Positions 16,062 to 23,835 are shown, counted from the first letter of the stretch. The stretch: DNA of 27,292 nt from CAZJFC01 sp964545245 (GCA_964545245.1 CAZJFC010000023.1:1-27292); one strand, 5' to 3'. Numbers and translations are program-made. The notes: generated from the letters alone by a model not told the origin.

Positions 16062-17629
16062 AACTTAAACTCTTTTGCAAATAACACAGTGGGAACTTTA
16101 GCTATTTCGGCAAGAACATTTTCAGGGATATCGCCGTCAGTTTCAATCACCGCAACCGCGCCATTATCGGAGCGGCCAAGGTGGAAGTTGGCGATGTTGA
16201 TCTTGTTATTGCCGAGGATAGTGCCGACATTGCCGATAAGTCCCGGTTTATCTTCGTTTTTAACGTAAAGCAGGTTTTTGCCGATCGCCGCCTCAAGCGG
16301 GAATTCATTGATCTGCACAACACGCTCCTTGCCCTCAAGCACTGAGCCTGCCACGCTTTGCGTATCTTTGCCGGTAACTGTGATGCGGATAAGGTTTGAG
16401 TAATCATCAGCATTTTCGTTCTTCACTTCCGAAACTTCGATTTTGCGTTCCTTCGCCACAGCCGATGCGTTCACCATATTCACGCCTTCCGCAACTTCTT
16501 CCAGCACGCCTTTCAGGACAACTGAGGTGAGCGCTTTAGTGTTAAGCTCGGAAGCGCGGCCAAGGTACTCAATTTTGATTGATTTAGGGCCTTCAACTGC
16601 AAGCTGTCCGGCAAATTTACCAAGTTTTTCAGCAAGACGGGTGAATGGGCGAAGCTTCACTGCTTCTTCAGCAGAAACATTCGGCATATTAATGGCATTG
16701 GTGATTGTGCCGTTAATCAGGTAATCGCTCATCTGTTCCGCGACTTGCAATGCCACATTCTCCTGCGCTTCGGAAGTAGACGCGCCAAGGTGAGGCGTGC
16801 AGATTACCTGTTCAAGCCCGAACAGCACGTTGTTTGTAGCCGGTTCTTCCTCGAACACGTCAAATGCAGCACCGGCAACCTGGCCGGATTCAATTGCGGC
16901 TTTAAGGTCAGCTTCATTCACCAGCCCGCCACGCGCGCAGTTGATGATGCGGACACCTTTTTTAGCTTTCGCAAGGCTGTCCTTGTTCAGGATGTTTTTA
17001 GTGTCAGCATTGAGCGGAGTATGCAGGGAAATAAAATCCGCACGTTTCAGGAGTTCATCAAGCGTAACTTTCTCAATGTTGAGGTCTTTTGCTTTTTCCG
17101 GCGTAAGGAACGGGTCATAGGCAATGACTTTCATTTTAAGCCCCTGCGCGCGGTCGGCAACGATTGAGCCGATATTGCCGCAGCCGATAAGCCCCAGCGT
17201 TTTGTTAAGAAGCTCAACGCCTTCAAATTTGTTCTTTTCCCATTTTCCGGCATGGGTGGAAACGGAAGCCTGCGGGATTTTGCGCGCGAGCGACATCATC
17301 AGCGCGATTGAATGCTCGGCAGTGGTGACGGAATTGCCGAACGGGGTGTTCATCACGATAACGCCTGCGGCAGTAGCAGCCTCGCGGTCAACGTTATCAA
17401 CACCGATACCCGCGCGCCCAACAACTTTAAGTTTTTTCGCAGCTTTAATGACCTCCGGCGTAACCTTGGTAGCGGAACGGATCGCCAGCCCGTCATATTC
17501 ACCGATGATAGCAAGGAGTTCTTCCGGCTTCAGCCCGGTTTTAACATCAGCCTCAACGCCGTTGTTCTTAAAGATTTCCACCGCCGCCGGTGAGAGTTTG
17601 TCCGAAATGAGTACGCGTGGTTTTGACAT
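16058..17629 (-). CDS. serA: D-3-phosphoglycerate dehydrogenase
   Basis: This 523-residue enzyme carries out the first step of the phosphorylated serine pathway, NAD-dependent oxidation of 3-phosphoglycerate. The long (type 1) form is complete. Catalytic and NAD domains show VVGRAGIGVDNVD, GLIGCGNIGSIVADRA, LHTPLNADTKN, INCARGGLVNE, DVFEEEPATNN and TPHLGAST. An intervening allosteric-substrate-binding domain follows, then a C-terminal ACT domain (LLYVKNEDKPGLIGNVGTILGNNKINIANFHLGR), the site where serine usually acts as feedback inhibitor. Start ATG 17629 is preceded by AAGGA with a seven-base gap. A pair of palindromic repeats lies just upstream. serC is about 2.3 kb away on the same strand. 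Confidence 0.97.
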   Translation of the reverse strand: MSKPRVLISDKLSPAAVEIFKNNGVEADVKTGLKPEELLAIIGEYDGLAIRSATKVTPEVIKAAKKLKVVGRAGIGVDNVDREAATAAGVIVMNTPFGNSVTTAEHSIALMMSLARKIPQASVSTHAGKWEKNKFEGVELLNKTLGLIGCGNIGSIVADRAQGLKMKVIAYDPFLTPEKAKDLNIEKVTLDELLKRADFISLHTPLNADTKNILNKDSLAKAKKGVRIINCARGGLVNEADLKAAIESGQVAGAAFDVFEEEPATNNVLFGLEQVICTPHLGASTSEAQENVALQVAEQMSDYLINGTITNAINMPNVSAEEAVKLRPFTRLAEKLGKFAGQLAVEGPKSIKIEYLGRASELNTKALTSVVLKGVLEEVAEGVNMVNASAVAKERKIEVSEVKNENADDYSNLIRITVTGKDTQSVAGSVLEGKERVVQINEFPLEAAIGKNLLYVKNEDKPGLIGNVGTILGNNKINIANFHLGRSDNGAVAVIETDGDIPENVLAEIAKVPTVLFAKEFKF

Positions 17630-17650
17630 GATAGCTTCCTTGTAATTTCT

Positions 17651-17705
17651 GTCACCCCCGCGCAGGCGGGGGTCTTATAAGATTACCGCCTGCGCGGGAA
17701 TGACA
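17651..17705. repeat. Head-to-head pair of REP-like palindromes (BIME-like)
   Basis: Two hairpins are joined by a short AT linker. ACCCCCGC/GCAG/GCGGGGGT is at 17654-17673, and ATTACCGC/CTGC/GCGGGAAT is at 17682-17701. Outer GTCA and TGAC make the whole 55 bases an imperfect inverted repeat. The second unit is the reverse complement of the type at 27088. It lies upstream of serA, between it and the small gene at 17853, and could terminate or stabilise minus-strand RNA. Confidence 0.8.
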
Positions 17706-17852
17706 AGTTTAATTTCGCGCGGAAACTATACCTATTTAATCCTTTTTTCAAGGGGATTGTTTAGTTTTAATTATGCTCTTAAAAAGAGTATAATTCATGT
17801 GGAAACGGTGGTTAATGAAGCCTTGCAAATAATGCCGAGTCAGGCGGGCATG

Positions 17853-18032
17853 TTATTTCCCCCCGCACGCAAAGGCCGAAAGCTCCAGTGATTTGGCTAT
17901 AAGCATGTTTAGCTCTGCATCTTCACGCAGTTCCTCGCGCAACAGCGCGAGGCATTTTTTAAGCTCATGCCGTTGCTCGGAAGAAGCCAGCAGGAAAGGG
18001 TTTATTTTAACATTATTAATCGACTCATACAT
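17853..18032 (-). CDS. Small uncharacterised protein (59 residues)
   Basis: This is an open frame with no recognised family. From ATG 18032 the product is a short helical protein: a helix-rich core (SSEQRHELKKCLALLREELREDAELNMLIAKSLEL) and a short C-terminus ending CGGK. AGGAG at 18045-18049 lies 12 bases upstream, rather far. Alternative in-frame starts are ATG 18068 and TTG 18083. The alternating hydrophobic and charged pattern suggests an amphipathic helical hairpin. It is divergent from the LysR gene. An overlapping frame on the plus strand also looks partly protein-like, so confidence is limited. Confidence 0.45.
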   Translation of the reverse strand: MYESINNVKINPFLLASSEQRHELKKCLALLREELREDAELNMLIAKSLELSAFACGGK

Positions 18033-18142
18033 ATTAAGGTTAAACTCCTGTGTGTTTCCTGCTGGCATATTATTATGTAGCAAATATTATTGAATTTGCA
18101 TAATATATAGTTTTAATAGATACCATTAATAAAACAAACGAT

Positions 18143-19102
18143 ATGAGCAACGGGGAAAACCAGTTTTTTTATAAAAACAACCGTCTTCAGCAGCTCCGCG
18201 GGTTCTGCGCGGCCATGCAGTTTGGCACTCTTTCAAAGGCGGCGAACCATCTTGGGCTTTCCCACACCGCGATTTCACTACAGATAAAATCGCTGGAGGA
18301 TGATTTAAAGGTTCAACTGTTCGAGCGCAAGGGGCCGAAGATAAAACCGACCAAGGAAGCGGCTCTGCTATATAACATAGCCAACCAGCATGTGCAGGTT
18401 ATCAACGGCATTTTCGATGAATTCGTTACCCAGAAAAACGAGGATTTGTCTGACGAGATTAATATCGCCGCGAATAATTCCTCTTTAAGTTATATCCTCC
18501 CGAAACTGATGAAATATTACCTGAAAGAAAACCCGCATATATACCCGCGCATACATTTCTCGGAGCAGGAGGAGGGGCTGGAAAAGCTGAAAAAAGAGGA
18601 AATTGACGTGCTGATACTTCCCCGGCGGGAGCACAGGCCGATTGACCTGATGTTTTTTGAATATACGCCGATGTTTTATTATGCGCCGGTTCTGTTCACC
18701 TTATATAACCACCCTCTCGCCGGTAAGAAAAAGCTGACGCTGGAGGAAATCTGCCGCTATGAATTCACCTTGCCTTCCAAAGGGTTGACCTCGGTTCCTT
18801 ATCTTGATGATATATTCAAGAAATACAAAATTGATAAGCGCTTCCGCATCCGCTTTGAAGACTGGTCGGTGGCCAGGAAATATGTGGAGGAGGGGCTGGT
18901 GATCAGCATCGGCGCCGACATCTCGCATGAGGGCAAGCGCGATGTCTTATGTAAAACCCCGCTGAGCCACCTTTTCCCGGTAATAGATTATGGTTTCGTG
19001 ACCATGAAGAACAAAAAGAAACATAAAAAATTACTCAGCCTTTTTGAGCTTGCGAAAAAGCACAGCCCGGAGATTTCTTCGGACATCCTGCCGGGGAATT
19101 AA
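18143..19102 (+). CDS. LysR-family transcriptional regulator
   Basis: This 319-residue DNA-binding regulator has an N-terminal winged helix-turn-helix at about residues 15-75 (LRGFCAAMQFGTLSKAANHLGLSHTAISLQIKSLEDDLKVQLFER), which is classic LysR. The rest is a periplasmic-binding-protein-like effector domain beginning near EINIAANNSSLSYILPKLMKYYL, as in the CysB side of the family. The C-terminus is unusually basic (TMKNKKKHKKLLSLF). The ligand is unknown. It sits between serA and serC on the opposite strand and is divergent from the small gene at 17853, which is its most likely direct target. Start ATG 18143 has no visible Shine-Dalgarno. Its stop overlaps the stop of the convergent gene at 19099. 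Confidence 0.92.
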   Translation: MSNGENQFFYKNNRLQQLRGFCAAMQFGTLSKAANHLGLSHTAISLQIKSLEDDLKVQLFERKGPKIKPTKEAALLYNIANQHVQVINGIFDEFVTQKNEDLSDEINIAANNSSLSYILPKLMKYYLKENPHIYPRIHFSEQEEGLEKLKKEEIDVLILPRREHRPIDLMFFEYTPMFYYAPVLFTLYNHPLAGKKKLTLEEICRYEFTLPSKGLTSVPYLDDIFKKYKIDKRFRIRFEDWSVARKYVEEGLVISIGADISHEGKRDVLCKTPLSHLFPVIDYGFVTMKNKKKHKKLLSLFELAKKHSPEISSDILPGN

Positions 19103-19374
19103 TGCTGTATATGCTTGCCGGGAGAAGGGTTGCCTGAAAGCCCCGAAATCAATGATTCATGTGCGGTGCGGCGCTTTTCTTCCTTTGGTTGCGCGGCATA
19201 GGCGGCAGCGATTTTCTGGGCGATTTTTTCTTCCAGCTTTTTCATTTCGCCGGAATTCAGGATTATTTCTGTCAGCCCTTCGGTGATTTTACGCACCGAT
19301 TCTTCATTAAAGCCGACCAATGAAAAATCGTCTTGTTTATGTTTTTTACGCAGTATTTTCTGTAACTTAATCAT
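19099..19374 (-). CDS. Small uncharacterised basic/acidic protein (91 residues)
   Basis: No family was recognised. Start ATG 19374 is supported by AGGTAG a few bases upstream. The product has a basic N-terminus (KLQKILRKKHKQDD), then a helical stretch with coiled-coil character (ESVRKITEGLTEIILNSGEMKKLEEKIAQKIAAAYAAQ) and a polar tail. It has no signal peptide or membrane segment. It follows the gene at 19429 by 54 bases on the same strand and may be co-transcribed with it and serC. Its TAA stop overlaps the LysR stop by two bases. Confidence 0.65.
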   Translation of the reverse strand: MIKLQKILRKKHKQDDFSLVGFNEESVRKITEGLTEIILNSGEMKKLEEKIAQKIAAAYAAQPKEEKRRTAHESLISGLSGNPSPGKHIQH

Positions 19375-19428
19375 ATCTACCTAAAATGATTGGAAGGTAA
19401 ATATTAACCATAAAAAATTATGAAAAAG

Positions 19429-19935
19429 TTAATGTGCAGGCGCATTTACACGAGAAAGCGCCGATTCAAGCTTTAAACCCGGAACTTGCTGTTTTAACTC
19501 ATCAAAATGCTGCCCAAAACCCCATGAGCTTATGAGCCTGATTGCCATATCAACCCCGGATTCATTGTTTTTCGCGTCGGAATGGAGCCAGAAACTGCCG
19601 GGAACCGGCGAGTCAACTTTTTGCGGCTCTTTTGATTCGCGGGAGTTTGGGACGCGGCTGTGATACAAATCCGGGCTGACTGTAATAGCAACTTCGGAAA
19701 CCTGAATTATATAGTGTTTCCCTTCCGGAGCCTGGAACTCCACACGGTGCAGAGTTGTAACCCCGTTCTGGTCATTGCGGATGGTAAACTTTATCCACGG
19801 GGCATCATCCCCCTTGCGCTGTATGGTAATGTCCTGCGTAAAGTCCGCCGTATAAACCGGCGTGCTGTCATGGCGGTTTATCGTACTCGCCCGCTGGGCA
19901 AGCCCAACCTTGGTATCAAATAGGTTTTTGGTCAT
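19429..19935 (-). CDS. Uncharacterised 168-residue protein
   Basis: No family was recognised. Start ATG 19935 is supported by CAGGTAG four bases upstream, nearly the same element as before the 19374 gene. The first half is predicted beta-rich (VYTADFTQDITIQRKGDDAPWIKFTIRNDQNGVTTLHRVEFQAPEGKHYIIQVSEVAITV). A polar loop and a short helical C-terminus (ESGVDMAIRLISSWGFGQHFDELKQQ) follow. It has no signal peptide, transmembrane helix or cysteine. It lies 39 bases downstream of serC on the same strand, so it is probably in the same transcript. Confidence 0.65.
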   Translation of the reverse strand: MTKNLFDTKVGLAQRASTINRHDSTPVYTADFTQDITIQRKGDDAPWIKFTIRNDQNGVTTLHRVEFQAPEGKHYIIQVSEVAITVSPDLYHSRVPNSRESKEPQKVDSPVPGSFWLHSDAKNNESGVDMAIRLISSWGFGQHFDELKQQVPGLKLESALSRVNAPAH

Positions 19936-19974
19936 AACTACCTGTTTTTAAATAATCTACTTAGAATACGGATA

Positions 19975-21147
19975 TCAAGCCGCCTTTGCAAGCCCTGCGG
20001 TAGCCTCGGCATAAGCCCATTCCAGCCACGGGGTGAGCGTTTCAAGGTCAGGGGTTTCAACCGTCGCCCCGCACCAGATGCGGATGCCGGGAGGCGCGTC
20101 ACGGTAGCCGCCGATATCGTTCGCAACTCCTTCCTTCTCAAGCAATGAGGTGAATTTCTTCACGAATTCCTGTTGCGCCGCGTTATCAAGCCCCGCTACT
20201 TCCGGCGCGGTGAACTTAAAGCAAACTGACGTATTTGAGCGTATCTCCTTGTTTTCAGCAAGGAAATCAATCCACGGGGTTTTCTCCACCCATTTCTCGA
20301 ACACGGCGAGGTTGGCCTGTGAACGCGCCTTAAGGTCAACTGTTTTTGCCCAGTTCAGCGCGTCAATCGCATCCTCGTTCGCGAGCATCGAAGGGGTATT
20401 GATAGTCGCGCCTTCAAAAATATCAGCAGCCAGTTTTGTATTCCCATCCTTGTCTTTTTTGGTAAGGCGGAAGATTTTAGGAAGCGGCCTGTCCGGCGTG
20501 AATGATTCCAGCCTTGCCACCGCGCGCGGGGAAAGGATAAGGATGCCGTGCGCGCCTTCGCCGCCCAGCACTTTCTGCCAGCTATAGGTAATAACATCAA
20601 GTTTATCCCAAGGGATATCCATCGCAAACACCGCTGATGTGGCATCACAAATCGTAAGCCCTTTGCGGTCAGGTTTGACCCAATCAGCGTTAGGGACTTT
20701 CACGCCGGAGGTGGTTCCGTTCCATGTGAACACAACATCGCGGTCAGTATCGACTTGCGAAAGGTCGGGCAGTTTGCCGTAATCGGCCTCAAATTTGCGT
20801 GTATCGGAAATTTTTAGCTGTTTCGTGATATCCGTTACCCAATCCTTACCGAATGATTCCCATGCCAGGACATCAACCCCGCGTTCGCCGAGAAGGCTCC
20901 ACAGCGCCATTTCAACTGCACCGGTGTCGGAACCGGCAACGATGCCAAGGTAATAATCCGCCGGGATACCAAGGATTTCACGCTGGAGGTCAATCGCCAG
21001 CTTAAGGCGTGATTTGCCAAGTTTCGAGCGGTGCGAGCGGCCAAGGACTTCGAGGTTGAGTTTAGAAACGTCATAGCCGGGGCGTTTTGCGCAAGGGCCG
21101 GACGAAAAATTCGGGTTATTTGGTTTTTTTGCAGGTTTAGCGGACAT
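19975..21147 (-). CDS. serC: Phosphoserine aminotransferase
   Basis: This 390-residue PLP-dependent class V aminotransferase converts 3-phosphohydroxypyruvate and glutamate to phosphoserine. The N-terminus has NPNFSSGPCAKRPGY and LGRSHRSKLGKSRL. The PLP lysine is in VITYSWQKVLGGEGAHG, preceded by the conserved Asp in TICDATSAVFAMDIPW. The length and these segments match the alphaproteobacterial/archaeal type rather than the shorter E. coli type. Start ATG 21147 is preceded by AAGG with a seven-base gap. It is downstream of rsfS by 65 bases and upstream of two unknown small genes. serA lies further downstream rather than adjacent. Confidence 0.96.
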   Translation of the reverse strand: MSAKPAKKPNNPNFSSGPCAKRPGYDVSKLNLEVLGRSHRSKLGKSRLKLAIDLQREILGIPADYYLGIVAGSDTGAVEMALWSLLGERGVDVLAWESFGKDWVTDITKQLKISDTRKFEADYGKLPDLSQVDTDRDVVFTWNGTTSGVKVPNADWVKPDRKGLTICDATSAVFAMDIPWDKLDVITYSWQKVLGGEGAHGILILSPRAVARLESFTPDRPLPKIFRLTKKDKDGNTKLAADIFEGATINTPSMLANEDAIDALNWAKTVDLKARSQANLAVFEKWVEKTPWIDFLAENKEIRSNTSVCFKFTAPEVAGLDNAAQQEFVKKFTSLLEKEGVANDIGGYRDAPPGIRIWCGATVETPDLETLTPWLEWAYAEATAGLAKAA

Positions 21148-21212
21148 TTTAATACCTTGTTATGCGGTTATTTTCCTTGTTTTATAAGGTTGCGCGTGGC
21201 GCTAGTCAAAAT

Positions 21213-21695
21213 TTATTTTTTAGTTTTTGCCGTGGTTTTGCGCGCAGGTTTTGCGGTTGTTTTTCTTCCGGCATTCCTGCTGCGTACAGGTTTTTTAGCG
21301 GCAGGTTTTTTTACCGCAGTTTCCTTTTTCTTGCGGATGGCGGGTTTTTTAGTGGTTTTCTTTTCCTTTTCGCCGGGTATTTCCCACATTTTTTCAATGT
21401 CATATTTCTGGCGTGATTCCTGCTGGAAAACATGGACGATCACGTCATACAGATCCACAAGCACCCATTCGGCGGTTTCCTGACCTTCCGCTTCAAGGCC
21501 GATAATGCCGTTATCCTTGAGGTCCTTGATCAGCTTGTCGGAAATTGAAACTACATGGCGGCCTGATGTGCCGGTAGCGACTATCATATAATCCGCGATA
21601 TCGGTCTTGCCTTTAAGGTTGATGGTGGAAACATCTTTTGCCTTGCTGTCATCGAGAGATTTCACGACCAGCTTTTTTAAATCTTCAGGTTTTAT
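21213..21695 (-). CDS. rsfS: Ribosomal silencing factor RsfS with basic C-terminal tail, probable ATA start
   Basis: This protein of about 160 residues binds ribosomal protein uL14 and blocks subunit joining in starved cells. The core is clear: SLDDSKAKDVSTINLKGKTDIADYMIVATGTSGRHVVSISDKL, then EWVLVDLYDVIVHVFQQESRQKYDIEKMW. The nearest standard start codon is GTG 21665, but it has no ribosome-binding site and cuts off the conserved first helix. Ten codons upstream, ATA at 21695 lies six bases after AAGGAG (21707-21702), overlaps the folP stop, and yields IKPEDLKKLVVKSLDD, equal in length to the E. coli N-terminus as I recall it. I therefore annotate ATA as start. The last 50 or so residues are a Lys/Ala/Thr/Pro histone-like tail absent from most RsfS. 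Confidence 0.85.
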   Translation of the reverse strand: MKPEDLKKLVVKSLDDSKAKDVSTINLKGKTDIADYMIVATGTSGRHVVSISDKLIKDLKDNGIIGLEAEGQETAEWVLVDLYDVIVHVFQQESRQKYDIEKMWEIPGEKEKKTTKKPAIRKKKETAVKKPAAKKPVRSRNAGRKTTAKPARKTTAKTKK

Positions 21696-22477
21696 AACGC
21701 GCTCCTTGTTTCTAATGCGGCTTTGTTCGCCGCGATATTGTGGACTCTTATATAGTCAATCTTTTGGGAAAGTAAATATCTTGATATTTCAGCGGTTTCA
21801 GCGTCGCGGTCCGGCGCGGGTTTTGCCGTTATTTCAGAGAGGAAAGATTTGCGCGAATGGCCGTATAAAACCTCCGCGCCAAGGGAATGGATGAATTCCG
21901 CCACTTCACCCGCGCGGCGGATCAGCTCGATTGATTGCTCTGGCGTTTTCCCGAAACCGATGCCGGGATCGAGGATGATATATTCTTTGCCGATTCCATT
22001 TTTTTGCAGGCGTATAAGCGTTTCTTCCGCCCATTTTTTTATAACTTCCACCGGGTCGCCGCTTATCACCACTTGCGGGTCGGCAGGAACGGTGAGGGAA
22101 TGCATGGCAATGCAGCCCAGATAATGATCTTTAATATTTTCAATTATTTCATCTGAGTTTAAGCCGGAAACGTCATTTATATATCTCACATGCGGATATT
22201 TGCTGGCCATCCATGCGGTGTCCGGATTGCGCGTATCAACACTGATGGGGATTTTCACCTTTTTTAGTATGCGCAGCACAGGCTCAAGCCGTTCTATTTC
22301 TTCTTCCGGGGTAATTGCTATTGCGCCGGGGCGCGTGGATTCGGCTCCGACATCTATAATATCTGCACCTTCCTCTTTCATTTTGATTGCCTGCGCAAGC
22401 GCATTTTCCGGGGAGGAATATTTGCTGCCGTCCGAGAATGAATCAGGTGTAATGTTCAATATGCCTACGAGTTTCAT
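21692..22477 (-). CDS. folP: Dihydropteroate synthase
   Basis: This cytosolic TIM-barrel enzyme of about 261 residues joins p-aminobenzoate to the pterin diphosphate and is the sulfonamide target. Signatures are GILNITPDSFSDG at the N-terminus, DIIDVGAESTRPGA, ISVDTRNPDTAW, YINDVSG, ILDPGIGFGKTPEQS, LYGHSRKSFLSE and the final IRVHN. The frame is open further upstream to 22534, but ATG 22477 overlaps the folK stop as ATGA and gives the standard start MKLVGILN. It has AAGGAG within its last codons, which serves the downstream rsfS. It is the middle gene of folK-folP-rsfS, with translation probably coupled at both junctions. Confidence 0.95.
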   Translation of the reverse strand: MKLVGILNITPDSFSDGSKYSSPENALAQAIKMKEEGADIIDVGAESTRPGAIAITPEEEIERLEPVLRILKKVKIPISVDTRNPDTAWMASKYPHVRYINDVSGLNSDEIIENIKDHYLGCIAMHSLTVPADPQVVISGDPVEVIKKWAEETLIRLQKNGIGKEYIILDPGIGFGKTPEQSIELIRRAGEVAEFIHSLGAEVLYGHSRKSFLSEITAKPAPDRDAETAEISRYLLSQKIDYIRVHNIAANKAALETRSAL

Positions 22478-22947
22478 TTTTCCAGTTTCTCCAGATATTC
22501 CCTGGCTTTGGTTCCGGTTACAGGGTGTTGCCATTCAGGCGCGATTTCAAGTAGCGGGATCAGCACAAAATCGCGTTCGGCAATACTGTAATGGGGGATT
22601 TTCAAATCATCCGTTTCAAACACGAGGTTATCCCACGCCAATATATCTATATCAATTTCGCGCGGGGCCCAGCGGGCAGATTTCTTTCTTCCCAGTTTTT
22701 CTTCAATTCCCTTGATTATATGCAGGAATTCATGGGGGGTGATTTCCGTTTTTAATGTTCCGCCGATCACCATATTCAGGAAATTGGAGTTCCAGTCTTT
22801 TCCTGCGCCTTCGGGAAGCAGCGGCGGGAATTCGTGTATTCCTGAACGTATGATATTTTTCAGCAGCGCTTCTTCAATATGGCGAATAGCCCCGTCAAGG
22901 TTATGCTGCCTGTCACCGATGTTACTGCCAAGTCCGAGAATTATCAT
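22474..22947 (-). CDS. folK: 2-amino-4-hydroxy-6-hydroxymethyldihydropteridine diphosphokinase (HPPK)
   Basis: This 157-residue enzyme transfers diphosphate from ATP to the pterin precursor of folate, the step before FolP. The start IILGLGSNIGDRQHNLDGAIRHIEE and the signature RWAPREIDIDILAWDN (the family's PRxxDxDIL pattern with metal-binding Asp residues) are clear. The C-terminal KIPHYSIAERDFVLIPLLEIAPEWQHPVTG is also typical. The length is normal. It is the first gene of folK-folP-rsfS, and its TGA stop overlaps the folP ATG. No strong Shine-Dalgarno precedes ATG 22947. Confidence 0.95.
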   Translation of the reverse strand: MIILGLGSNIGDRQHNLDGAIRHIEEALLKNIIRSGIHEFPPLLPEGAGKDWNSNFLNMVIGGTLKTEITPHEFLHIIKGIEEKLGRKKSARWAPREIDIDILAWDNLVFETDDLKIPHYSIAERDFVLIPLLEIAPEWQHPVTGTKAREYLEKLEK

Positions 22948-22982
22948 AGGCTGTTTTTAGCAGTTAGAAAATAATAATGAAT

Positions 22983-23014
22983 AAAAAAAACCGCCGGAAA
23001 TTACCGGCGGTTTT
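22983..23014 (-). terminator. Rho-independent terminator after the OmpA-like gene
   Basis: A perfect inverted repeat of 11 base pairs (arms 22987-22997 and 23004-23014, core CCGCCGG/CCGGCGG, six-base loop) is followed on the minus strand by a run of eight T. It lies 22 bases after the stop of the gene at 23036, separating it from folK. The A/T-flanked stem may also act on the plus strand, though with a weaker U-tract. Confidence 0.92.
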
Positions 23015-23035
23015 AATTTGTTATTTAATCCAAAG

Positions 23036-23560
23036 TTATTGGCTAACCTGGATTTCAACGCGACGGTTAAGTTGCTCAGGAACGTTGTCTTGAGTCGGGA
23101 CAGCGTTTCTGGATTCACCGAAGCCGGAAGTAGTGATTGCGGCAGGGTTAACGCCTTTAGCGACAAGCGCGGCTTTAACGGTAGCTGCGCGGCGCTCAGA
23201 GAGGCGTTGGTTGAATGCGGCAGTGTCAACGCGGTCAGCGTGGCCGGAGAGGGTAACTTTATAGTTACCGCCGAGTTTAGTGATACCGGCAGCAGCTTCA
23301 GCGACGACTTGCTGGCCTTTAGCGTTCAGGCTTGAGCGGGCGAAGTCGAAATAAACAACGTTAGGGATGCCGAGCGCGAGGCCGCCATCGCAAACCGGGT
23401 TGCTTTCCGGCCAGTTGTGGGTTACGCACACGCCATCTTTAGTGGTTACGGCGTTGCCGCGAGCGTCAAGGACGATTGACTTTTCATATGCATTTGCAAA
23501 GAAAGGAGCAGAGATTGCAATAATCGCAGCGCCGAGTGTGAGTGTCTTAGTAAGTTTCAT
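23036..23560 (-). CDS. OmpA-family peptidoglycan-binding protein
   Basis: The product has 174 residues. A signal peptide (LTLGAAIIAISAPFFANA, cleavage before YEKS) is followed by a short region with two cysteines (VCVTHNWPESNPVCDGG, likely a disulfide). The OmpA C-terminal domain covers about residues 65-174: VVYFDFARSSLNAKGQQVV, TLSGHADRVDTAAFNQRLSERRAATVKAAL and the end NRRVEIQVSQ. The Asp and Arg residues that bind diaminopimelate are present. There is no lipobox, so it is not Pal, and it is too short for a beta-barrel; a soluble periplasmic or loosely envelope-bound protein is expected. A strong AGAGGA six bases before ATG 23560 and a strong terminator suggest high expression. Confidence 0.93.
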   Translation of the reverse strand: MKLTKTLTLGAAIIAISAPFFANAYEKSIVLDARGNAVTTKDGVCVTHNWPESNPVCDGGLALGIPNVVYFDFARSSLNAKGQQVVAEAAAGITKLGGNYKVTLSGHADRVDTAAFNQRLSERRAATVKAALVAKGVNPAAITTSGFGESRNAVPTQDNVPEQLNRRVEIQVSQ

Positions 23561-23812
23561 TTTGTTCCTCTTTGTTTGTATTTAAAAGTCGAAGTGCCGT
23601 GTTTTCAAAAACCCGGAGCTTTGAAAAACTTTGGATGTAATATGCAATAGAAGTATTAACAAATCCAGTGCAAAAATGCCGCTTTCTGCAGTGACTGCTA
23701 ATTTTGCTGCGGAGGGAGCGGATTTTGTAGTTTTTATGCAACCATAAATTTACAACTGGTTAACGGGTGTTCATGTCGTTATCTCCTACTTAACAGGTAG
23801 ACTAAATAATTT

Positions 23813-23821
23813 TGCTATAAT
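23813..23821 (+). promoter_or_regulatory. Extended -10 promoter for the rhodanese-dnaA-pgeF transcript
   Basis: TGC followed by TATAAT (23816-23821) is a full extended -10 element. No good -35 hexamer is present at the usual distance, which extended -10 promoters can tolerate. Transcription would begin near 23828, just ahead of a 46-codon ORF and 160 bases before the rhodanese gene. Confidence 0.55.
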
Positions 23822-23835
23822 TCCGAGTGTTAAAA

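Noticed and set aside
17651..17705. CRISPR-like repeat pair
   Set aside because: Only two units in opposite orientation with an 8-base linker; no spacers of regular length and no cas genes.
17700..17891. Plus-strand frame ending VNEALQIMPSQAGMLFPPARKG
   Set aside because: The final 30 residues look somewhat protein-like, but the start lies in a REP-like repeat, there is no ribosome-binding site, and it overlaps the better-supported minus-strand small gene.
23547..23741. 64-codon minus-strand frame upstream of the OmpA-like gene
   Set aside because: It overlaps the OmpA start and the likely promoter/leader region, has no Shine-Dalgarno, and its composition is not protein-like.
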